From positions 8,998,759 to 9,056,258 of the forward strand of contig NC_135559.1 in NCBI RefSeq assembly GCF_964340395.1: DNA of 57,500 bases. Reading direction: 5' to 3'. The DNA is from Glandiceps talaboti. Its lineage: Eukaryota; Hemichordata; Enteropneusta; Spengelidae. Made by a program: the position numbers and the translations under genes. Below are positions 46,905 to 57,500 of this stretch, piece by piece. How positions within the stretch are numbered: the first letter of the stretch is position 1; each line of letters begins with the position of its first letter. The notes below the pieces were generated by a model that did not search any database, was not told the DNA's origin, and saw only the letters and a program-made list of their open reading frames with translations.

Positions 46905-49407
46905 TTATTTACGACACGAACTATTACGCAAAATCACTATGTCATCCAATCCAAAATCAAAGTCATTAGCACGGTATTTGCCTCCAGTCGACTTTGTCTG
47001 TTCAGTTACTGCTTGAAAGACAATCTGTAAGTATAAAAAAAAGATACAATGGAAACCAGTGGATGAGATTACAGATCCTCGTCTGTTTCAGCAAAAAATC
47101 TTATTAACATTTGCCGCATTTTATCGTCTGCTTAACAAATATCTTAGGAACATTGCTACACCCTATTGACTAAGGGACGATCGCACAATGTCAAACAAGC
47201 TGAATAAGCGAACTTCATTCGTTTAGAGGAGGTGTCTGGCGTCAATGCAATTGCTAAACTTCATTTTCACACTTTTAACCAAATTTCGAAAAGTTTCACA
47301 CCTTTAATGATAACAGGATCTGCATTTACTTCTGAGATGTTGATAAGTTTATTAAAATGTATTTCTAATGTGTCATTGTGTGTTATACAGTGCTTGGTTT
47401 CCGGTAGTATTTTAATATATTTACCATTTTTATGCATATTATGTTATTTTATTACATCGATTGTAGTGATGTGACCGAGTGCTATACTAGTCGTACACAT
47501 GTACGTGGTATTTGAGTAGAATCAATTTTCAGGTGTACCTGGTATTTGAGTAGAAACACTTTACTTTATTGGGTATTATACGAGTCAAACACATGTACTT
47601 GTACGAACACATAACACTTTCGACTCTTGCGATTAACAATTTGAATCATTTTAGTAAGAACAATATGATAATAATTCGTCCAGTCTCTAATATTAAGATA
47701 TATATTAAATCCCATCTTCGAGTTTTAAAGATGTTTGTGCGTATGGGCTTTACACCCATTTCCACAAATACCTTTTTTAACTATACGATACGTTTTATAA
47801 TATACGCAGGATAAACTATTTAAAAACTATCAAAGGTTTCTCCACAAAAATGTCAGGAAGTCTCAATACTTACTTTAGAAGACGTTTTCTGCTTGATATG
47901 TAAGAAAACACTATTCCATCTTCCACACATCTTGGTATCACTTTTACTGCTCCATTTAACTTCACATGTTGAATTTCGAGTGTTTAAGAGACATACATGC
48001 AAGAATCTATTTCTCTTAATAGACTCGTTAGTCATGTAATAGTGAAATCCCAGGCAGATATCGCCATTCATGATTTCTGAAATGATGAGCCTCGCAATTT
48101 TTCCACCACTGGTTCCTTTAGAAGCTTTCTGTGCAGATACCAAATATGTACCTGTAGGATCAAACCCAATTTCATCTTATTTAAAAATTGACAAATCTGG
48201 AAATATTCGGCGAATTTGGGAAAAAATACGAATACTCACCATTATATCATCGCCAGTCCTTAATTCTTAATTGTGTATCGATCTCATCGCACACATTAAA
48301 AATGATGGGAAGGTCGATCGTTTCAAAATAAAATTAAGCGTATGAGTATATGTTGTTATTTATACTCATACCTTTAAGGGGTGACTTAGAAATGGCAATA
48401 AAGGTCAAAAGAAAATCATGAAGTACAATTTTCGCTCCGATAGGGTTGCCAAAAGACAGTGAAGTTTTGATTTTTCTAATCCTGCCGTAGATGGCGTTGA
48501 TTTAAACTTTTGCCAGATTGAAGAAATATCATGAATATAAGGTAGGTCTTCGGGTCATAAGAAATAAAGAATCAAGTAAGACCACCTTTATATAATTTCA
48601 CTCAGGTATAAACTAAAATTTTTTGGCCATGTGGTTTTCAATGGCCATATGGATGAGGATTGGGTATTTATCTGTCATATTTAATTCATAAAACAATGTC
48701 ATGGCTTCATACATGAAAAATCAATGTGAAACAATATATATGCCACTTCGTTGTTTGTAACTCAATAAATAACAAAAGATTAATAAATGTGTAAAATGTT
48801 TGTTATTGTACGTAGAATAACAAACTTTTTACACTTTTTTATAGCTTTTTTTTCAATGTATTGAATTAAAACACAATATTGACTTGGTCTATGTTGTTTT
48901 ACATTGCTTTTTCAAGTAGTAAACCATGATAATAACATCACAAACTAAATCCCCAATCCCCATCCATATGTCCACTTTAATAAGATCGTTTTCAAAGTTA
49001 TTTGAAAAAACAACATAGACCAAGTGTGTGTTTGTAACTCAATAAATTGCAGCAAAAAAACAACAACCCCAAAAAACTAAAACTGTGAACAATATCTAAT
49101 GACTTGACATCTATAGTAAAAAAGATGTGTTCACAATAAAGATATTTCTTTTAGCATGGGAAGTGGGTTCTTCGAATTTGTTTGACCAACTCTTGCAAAG
49201 AAATGCAAATAACATACCATATAAGGACCTGGTTGTGACGTCATCGATTTTCAACTTGGCTGAATTAAAGCTCCATTTATAACCACCATTATCCTTCAAA
49301 GTCCAGCCACACAATGTTTGGAATTCAAATCCACAAACTGTCTCATTTTCTCCTAAAATAACAGAAAAACATACATGAATTAATCCGTATTTGACGTCAG
49401 CAGTCAT
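46905..49407 (-). CDS. Single-MAM-domain protein (3 exons, ~195 aa as modelled)
   Basis: Exons 49352-49218 (or continuing to an in-frame ATG at 49407), 48151-47874 and 47024-46905, with donors GTATGT and GTAAGT and matching phases. The protein runs CGFEFQTLCGWTL ... YKWSF ... GTYLVSAQKASKG ... GKIARLIISEI ... CLGFHYYM ... W ... KIVFQAVTEQ ... FGLDDIVIL and ends shortly after a final Cys. This is the full MAM pattern (C-x-F-E-x-x-x-C-G-W; Y; ARL; CL-x-F-x-Y-x-M; VF-x-A; DDI). MAM domains mediate extracellular adhesion or oligomerisation. The start is uncertain: reading from ATG 49407 gives KYGLIHVCFSVILG, a weak signal-peptide-like stretch, but TTATTTTAG at 49353 is also a good acceptor, so a separate signal-peptide exon may lie upstream. 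Confidence 0.8.
48640..48985. mobile_element. MITE family B copy
   Basis: 'AATGGCCATATGGATGAGGA' at the left, 'CCCATCCATATGTCCACTTT' at the right, with a fold-back interior as in 24975-25323. In the first MAM intron. Confidence 0.8.
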
Positions 49408-49787
49408 TACTTTTAAGTGATAATGATTGCACATGCATCGACACGAAATTATTCATTGGGGACATCATTTTTCATTGGACAACGTGAAAATGGTCAATAC
49501 CACGTGACTTTTTGTAATGATATGGTCGTCGGAAATGAATGAGGCATGACGCATTTAGATATTATTCCTACATATTTGTGACCTAAGGGGCCTTGTCATT
49601 TCGAGAAAGTGACAAAACCCTTAAGGTCAAGAGTTTTTTCCGGCTGAATGAAGAACAAATATTCTAGAAGACTATGACTTTATACTTATACACGCTTAGA
49701 AAATATATAACGGAGATTCTGAAAGTTTGACTCATATTAAATTAATACATATTTCACCGCAGAATTAATGAGTAGACGAACGTTGTC

Positions 49788-49790
<3 letters not shown>

Positions 49791-49878
<88 letters not shown>
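49791..49878. repeat. (TA)n microsatellite
   Basis: About 88 bp of alternating TA. Confidence 0.98.
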
Positions 49879-49883
<5 letters not shown>

Positions 49884-50073
49884 GACGACGAGTATGTTAT
49901 TACATTATATGTATTTACACTACGGTCCGTTTCACCAAACGGTAATATTCTTGAATGGAACGCTGTTTACACAGTCAGCGAATCTACTCACCCACGCATA
50001 CACCTGATGATCCTTTTGGTGAAACGGACCGTAGTCTAAATGCATAATGCAATTACATACTCGTCTTCTTTCA
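49879..50073. mobile_element. Nested foldback element
   Basis: Outer arms 'GAAAGACGACGAGTATGTTA' / 'TACATACTCGTCTTCTTTC' enclose inner arms 'ACTACGGTCCGTTTCACCAA' / 'TTGGTGAAACGGACCGTAGT'. The short interior is non-coding. The nesting suggests one element inserted into another. Confidence 0.8.
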
Positions 50074-50135
50074 TTTTTATGTATCTATTGTTCTCCAAGC
50101 TGATTGAGCACTCTACTTGGCGAAAGAAGAATGAA

Positions 50136-50137
<2 letters not shown>

Positions 50138-50222
<85 letters not shown>
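50138..50222. repeat. (CA)n(CT)n compound microsatellite
   Basis: CA run (50137-50162) followed by a CT run to 50222. Confidence 0.95.
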
Positions 50223-50224
<2 letters not shown>

Positions 50225-50237
50225 TGTTGGCTTTTAA

Positions 50238-50567
50238 ACTTAAAGTGGCCATTCGGATGATGTATCCGTATTTATTTTGAGATAATTTTTGGCTTTATAC
50301 AGACCAAGTTTATGTATGGCTTCTCGTGAAGCAACACATACCAAGTTTATGTTTATAACTCAATTTTTACAGAAAACAAACAACTTTGCTTACAAATTGC
50401 GTTCTATACGTACAATAGCAATCTTGGTTTTTCAATTAAGTTTTTTCACAATTTATTGAGATACAAACACAGTCCTACTATAATTTGTTTCACATTGATA
50501 TTTTCTTTGAGGTAATTGTCAGAATACAAAAACTACCCATTTCTCATCCATATAGCCACTTTACTAT
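50238..50567. mobile_element. MITE family B copy, TA-flanked, just 3' of the sulfotransferase stop codon
   Basis: 'TAAAGTGGCCATTCGGATGA' and 'TCTCATCCATATAGCCACTT' ends with TA on both sides. It lies 19 bp beyond the sulfotransferase stop codon and carries a minus-strand AATAAA (about 50271), so it may supply the 3' UTR. Confidence 0.8.
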
Positions 50568-50585
50568 AATACCAGGATTTTTGTG

Positions 50586-52734
<2,149 letters not shown>

Positions 52735-53199
52735 CTGTTAGATTTGAGAAATACAATTGTAATCAATGATACACATATCTTTTTTCTAACGTAAAAACAT
52801 TAACATCTAAACATCATATTAGATAATGTACCTCAAGTTATTACTTGCACAGATGCACACGCATACTCATGGTATTTGCACTGCGGTACAATAACGAAAA
52901 CATAAACTGTTTTGTCACCACTCGATTCATTTCCTGACATACGGATTTTAATTTATTCATCTTTGTAATCTTGTCAAGGAATTAAATTACATTATAACAC
53001 AGTGCAATAAAAATCATTTTAGGCTCAAAATAGATACAAAAGCAAACATATGTATGTGGCAGGAGGGGGGTTATGTCATACTTGAAGACATATAATATGT
53101 AAAAGTTGGTTTATGTACTCCAGAAGAACAGAATGAAGACAACGTGGAGGCCATACGCATTCAAACCTTCACTTACATGTAATATGACAGAAACGTGGG

Positions 53200-53865
53200 C
53201 GATCTAATGAACCACATGCTAGACTATGAAATGAACCCTACAGTGGACCATGGCATGGGAGTAACCATACAGAGGATCATGGAATGAATCATGTACAATG
53301 GATCATGGAATTAACCATACGATGGGCTATGAAATGAGCCATGCAGTGGACTGAGGAATGACCCATACAATGGACCATGAACTGAACCATACAGAGGACC
53401 AAGGAATGAATCATACAGCGGACCATGGAATGAACCCCGCATGTACAGTGGACTATAGAACATACCATGCAGTGGACCATGGTATGACCAACATGGTAAA
53501 CCAAGGCATGAACCATACAATGGGCCATAGAATGAACCATGCAATCAACCATGGAATGAACCACACAATGGACTATGCAATGAACCATACAGTGGACCAT
53601 GGTATGACCAACACGGTAGACAATGGTATAAATCAACCAATGGGCCACGGAATGAACCATATACAATCAACTATGGAATGAACCACACAATGGACTATGC
53701 AATGAACCATACAGTGGACCATGAATGAACTATACAATGAACCATGGAATGAACCACACAATGGATCATGGAATAGCCTACATAATGGGCCATTGGACTG
53801 AACCATATAGTTGAACAAGGAATGAACCATACAGTGAACCAAGGATTAAACCATACAATGTCTCA
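53200..53865. repeat. Minisatellite, ~24-26-bp unit, about 25 copies
   Basis: Degenerate units of 'GGAATGAACCATACAATGGA' + 'CCAT'. The Met/His-rich open frames on both strands only reflect the repeat. Confidence 0.9.
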
Positions 53866-54840
53866 TGTTTGACTAGCAACAAGACCTCGCCCATAGCAAC
53901 AGCCAAATGATTGTGTATATGGCAAAGATGACAACACAGGTAGTTAAGCAAGTAGATAAATATTTTTTTAGTTGACAAAATCACCCAGAAACTAAGAAAC
54001 TGCTGGTGTACAATGCACGGGTAACAACAAGGATGGCTTGGCATGCAGATGAAGACAGTTGTGTTAGAACCCCTTTTGCACTATATTTTCTTAGCAAATG
54101 TGATAAATTTTATATCATAATCTTGTTTGGTTATCTCTTTCAAAACTTACACTTTATAAGTGAAAATACTGTAAAACAATGATAGTTATCCAAGTGTTTA
54201 TTTAATTTTTCATTTTTATAAGTAAAATATCAAAAAGGTATAAGAAAATGAAAACCCAAAATAGATCAGAAAAGTGTCTGTGGCTTTCCATAGTTATTCC
54301 ATTAAAATACCGCCAATGGTGTTGTAGCACAACTGTACAGTTTTTAAAAATGTTTATCCATATGCTAGTCCATGCTAACAATATGTGTTCATTTGTTGAA
54401 TGACTATCCAGTTGCCTATCCAACCATGTTGCTAACTTTGCGATATATGAACTCATTTGGCTGTTGCCATGTGTGTGGTATTGTTGCTAGGCACACTTGC
54501 ATACATTTTTTGAATGTTTATTCAATCGTTTTTTAATCCCTGTTGGTATCTTCACGATGTATGTCATCATTTGGCTGTTGCTATGGGCATGGTCTTGTTG
54601 CTAGGCACATTTGCATATATTTTTTAATGTTTATCATTAGTCTTTCAATTCCTGTTGTCATCTTTGCAATATACGTGATTATTTGGCTGTTGCTATGGGC
54701 GTGGTCATGGTTGCTAGGGATATTTGCATGAATTTTTTGAATGTTTACTCACTTGCCTACCAGATGGCGTCATTTGACCAAAGTATACTACCATTTGGCT
54801 GTTGCTAAAGGCGTCGTCAACGGTTGCTAAGGCCAATTGT
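53866..54840. repeat. Tandem family T repeat region
   Basis: Units with 'TTGGCTGTTGCTATGGGCGT' + 'GGTCTTGTTGCTAGGCACA' + 'TTTGCATATATTTTTTGAAT', four in the plus direction (54420-54840) and one in reverse at 53866-54050. Same family as 12540-12900. The interval 54060-54400 is AT-rich with no gene. Confidence 0.8.
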
Positions 54841-54894
54841 GTCAAAATATTTTGAAGAAAATTTGCAGAATAACACTTCTAGAAACATTTCACC

Positions 54895-55345
54895 AAGGAA
54901 CAGTCTCATTGACCAAGTACTTTTTGAGATATAAATTATTGACAAAAATTCACATTTTTACACCTAATTTGCATATTACTGATGAGATCATTATATGCTT
55001 AATATTATTTCTGCATCTATACACCCAAGGATGCATCCCTGTTAAATTTCAGCCCAATCGGATGAGTAGTTTTGGAATTATAGGTTTTTGACCAAAGAGG
55101 CACATTTTTAGCCCTAATTTGCATATTACTGAGAGAATCATCATGGCATGAACAAATATTACTTTACTCATCCCTAAAAATGTTCCCACGGGCCAAATTC
55201 ATGCCAATCTGCCCAGTAGTTTTGGAGTTTAAGTTGTTGACCAAAAATGACATTTTTTTACCCAAACCCACATCTCTGATGCAATCATTTTCGATTGAAC
55301 AATTTCTCACCTAGACACCAGAAGTAACATGGCCACCAAATATCA
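54895..55345. repeat. Tandem ~130-bp repeat, ~3 diverged units
   Basis: Units share 'TTTCAGCCCAATCGGATGAG' / 'ATGCCAATCTGCCCAGTAG', then 'TTTTGGARTTATAGGTTTT' or similar, 'TTGACCAAA' and 'CCCTAATTTGCATATTACTG'. Non-coding. Confidence 0.7.
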
Positions 55346-55684
55346 AAGCAATCAGTCAAGCAGTTTTTTGACTTTATGTTTTGTTTTTTTAATAGCTTTT
55401 TGCAATATATTGAGTTATCAATGGTGAGCTATTTAATGAGACTTTGGGTTTCGAGTCCTAGGCCAAATAGCCAAAATTTGTCTTCTGCATGGCCTGTTGT
55501 CAAATCCAAGATGGCACTTTCCCTTCCGATGCCGAGAGGCTTACGAAAAACAAACAAAAAAGTCTGTAAAATTCTCTTTTTACTGTTATGCTTTGTTGCC
55601 GACTACATCAATTTGTAGTAGAATTCAACGACTACGTATACGTCAATTTGTAGTATGAACTTTATTTTTCCTACCTTGTATGAC

Positions 55685-55800
55685 TACCGTCAGGCAGACC
55701 TTCGTTGTCTTTGATTATGTGGCTGCATATATACAGAGTTTGAAATGTCTCCTCTTCCATTAACATATGCTGAGTGGTTCTTCCTGACCTTGAATATTAT
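55685..55800 (-). pseudogene. Duplicated coding-like segment, copy 1
   Basis: Minus strand reads RKNHSAYVNGRGDISNSVY and ends in TGA. It aligns codon for codon with copy 2 (57097-57294), which has RKNYSAYVNGREDISNSVY and runs four codons longer. Several differences are synonymous. No known family. Confidence 0.35.
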
Positions 55801-55895
55801 GTTCTGGCCCCCGTATCTCGGGTAACACAAGTGCCTGTGTGTGAGGAGCCTTCCTCACATTGTACTTCTGTCTCTGTTAACCTTTGACTTTCCAG

Positions 55896-55981
55896 AACTT
55901 CGCCTTACACGACTATGGGTGCAGTCAGTTTTTAGTGACAAAGTTTGCAGAACTTTGTGCACGTCACAGGTCATTCACAAG
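55896..55981 (+). CDS. Candidate internal exon of an unidentified plus-strand gene
   Basis: A polypyrimidine tract and acceptor (CTTTGACTTTCCAG) and a consensus donor (CACAAG|GTGAGT) bound 86 nt. One frame is open and protein-like (NFALHDYGCSQFLVTKFAEL, then CARHRSFTR), starting in phase 0 and ending in phase 2; a second frame is also open. No neighbouring exon was identified, so it is a lone candidate. Confidence 0.3.
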
Positions 55982-56734
55982 GTGAGTTATTTTACCCTAT
56001 ATGCTCAGACAACTAAAATAATTCTTAAGATATATAGGACTAGTACTACTACAGCCCGTCCTCTCCATGGTGTTTCTAAAGTATACCTTTATATTTCGTA
56101 CTTACATTTTATGAGTCAACAGTTTAATATTTGCCAGGGGCAGGTGTTCGTGTTACACTAGGTATGGCGGATTGAAAACCACCCAGTATTTGCATTCTTA
56201 GAGCCAATTGTGGTCTTTCAAACAAGTAGAACTTCGCAAAGGGTGGAGAGTGTCAATTTGAAATTATATTTCGGCATTCCAATGCCTGTATACATAGTCA
56301 AATCCAATATTTAGTTGACTATGTCGTGAACACGTAGTGCATTTTCTGGTTTGTGTGAATCTTTTGTCATTCGCATACCTTTACCGTAAACCAATCTGTG
56401 TGTAAACAAAGTCGTGATTATAGAGCTGAAGCATTGTAAGATCAAGGTAGAACAAAGAACAGCGCCTTTTTTTGTAAATGAAGTATAAGTTTGACTTGTT
56501 AGGATACTTTCATTGTCTCTGTGTACACGACGAACGTTTATTTCATCAACTATGCAGAAAAAATCAGACATTTACACCACCTTATTAGAGGCGCCTTGAG
56601 GTCGTCACACTTTCTTAGGTCTTGGCCTTATTCCAAGATAAAGATGGCCGCCAGTATCACATATGCTTCGGCACTTTTTGTGAGGAAATTAATTGCTGTA
56701 GTGTTGAAGTTCATCTCATGTTGCTAGCGTGATT

Positions 56735-56890
56735 TTAATTAATTAATTAATTAATTAATTAATTAATTAATTCATGCATGCATGCATTCATTCATTCATC
56801 CATCCATTCATCCATCCATCCATCAATCGTTCCATTCATTCATTCGTTCGTTCATTCATTCATTCATTCATTCATTCATTCATTCTGTCT
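56735..56890. repeat. (AATT)n then (ATTC/ATCC)n microsatellite
   Basis: AATT run (56735-56771), GCAT units, then ATTC/ATCC units to ~56885. The Ile/His/Ser frame here is an artefact. Confidence 0.95.
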
Positions 56891-57096
56891 TTGGGTTCTG
56901 GTGAAATACGGGGGGGGGGGGGCGGCGGTTTCCAACTTTTGCCCTAAACGAACGATGAGCTTGTGCGACATTGTGCGATTGTCCCTAACATCGCATAGGG
57001 TGGAGAGTGTCACTTTGTCAATAAGTAGCTAGTAGTTCCAATGACTACCGTAACGTCAATTTGTAGCATCAACGTTATTTGTCCTACCTTGTCTGA

Positions 57097-57294
57097 CTAC
57101 TGTCGGGCAGAACTTTGTTGTCTTTGATCATGTGGTTGCGTATATACAGAGTTTGAGATGTCTTCTCTTCCATTGACATACGCTGAGTAGTTCTTCCTAG
57201 TTCTTTGAAGTAACTTAGCAGCCCTGTTAGCAGCTATATAGTTGTCTCCTCTCCCCATAGAGGGCGCCCTCACAGAAGGACGGCTTTCACTCAT
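57097..57294 (-). CDS. Duplicated coding-like segment, copy 2 (65-aa frame)
   Basis: Minus-strand frame from ATG at 57294 to TAG at 57097: begins MSESRPSVRAPSMGRGDNY, then IAANRAAKLLQRTRKNYSAY, and is Gln/Arg-rich at the end. The second half is duplicated at 55685-55800. It may be a 3' exon or a small basic protein; the family is not recognised. Confidence 0.35.
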   Translation of the reverse strand: MSESRPSVRAPSMGRGDNYIAANRAAKLLQRTRKNYSAYVNGREDISNSVYTQPHDQRQQSSARQ

Positions 57295-57500
57295 ATATAC
57301 ATGTATAGACTAAAACCGTTCATGCAACACTCCCCCCCCCCCCAACTTCATTGAAAAAGGGCTGTGCCCTGAGGGGATATAGTGGGAGTGCTATAGCCCA
57401 AGAGTGCCAACCGTAGACAGATACTTAGGGAGAGGGAAGGGCTACAATCATGATACTGAACGAAACAACTTCCCCATTACCTGTACAATTTACCACTAGC

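Noticed and set aside
53289-53681. 107-125-aa Met/His-rich frames on both strands
   Set aside because: Follow the period of the ~25-bp minisatellite; open on both strands as expected for such a repeat.

Overview
The window is eukaryotic: every convincing gene is built of short exons with GT/AG borders and matching splice phases, set in AT-rich, very repeat-rich DNA. The gene content (an IL-1-receptor-type Ig/TIR receptor, a MAM protein, a galactose-3-O-sulfotransferase-type enzyme, a C2H2 zinc-finger protein) and tRNA-headed SINEs with a Deu-like core ('CTTGCCCAAGGAC') point to a marine invertebrate, most likely an invertebrate deuterostome such as a hemichordate or cephalochordate. The species is not identified; the deuterostome call is inference.

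Layout, all well-supported genes on the minus strand, right to left. (1) 52734-50586: two-exon type II membrane sulfotransferase (408 aa). (2) 49407-46905: single-MAM-domain protein in three exons. (3) 43380-37571 (noncoding first exon near 45.3 kb): eight-finger C2H2 protein, 714 aa. (4) 30117-15981 (noncoding first exon near 33.6 kb): IL-1-receptor-like protein, 551 aa, with signal peptide, two Ig domains, one membrane span and a TIR domain. (5) 9486-1496: a leaderless 412-aa protein in eight exons with a basic N-terminus, a PDZ-like domain, an acidic linker and a C-terminal region that reads as an IL-1-family beta-trefoil (F-E-S-A-x-C-x-G-F-Y-L core).

The key observation is the pairing of (4) and (5): a candidate IL-1-like cytokine and an IL-1R-like receptor lie head to tail, about 6.5 kb apart, on one strand of an apparently invertebrate genome. 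The ligand has an unusual architecture (PDZ + IL-1-like fold), features that parallel vertebrate pro-IL-1 (no signal peptide, basic NLS-like start, Asp-rich possible caspase sites) and a kappaB-like site about 115 bp before its start codon. The working model, which is inference, is a linked ligand-receptor module signalling through TIR adaptors.

The rest is mostly mobile and tandem DNA: several MITE families with terminal inverted repeats, three near-perfect palindromes in intron 1 of the IL-1-like gene (one with a clear 8-bp target duplication), two 5'-truncated LINE tails (one with an 'empty site' copy of its target nearby), SINEs, at least eight minisatellites, long microsatellites and poly-G tracts. 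The right end (55.6-57.5 kb) holds a candidate plus-strand exon and a duplicated minus-strand coding-like segment that I could not identify.
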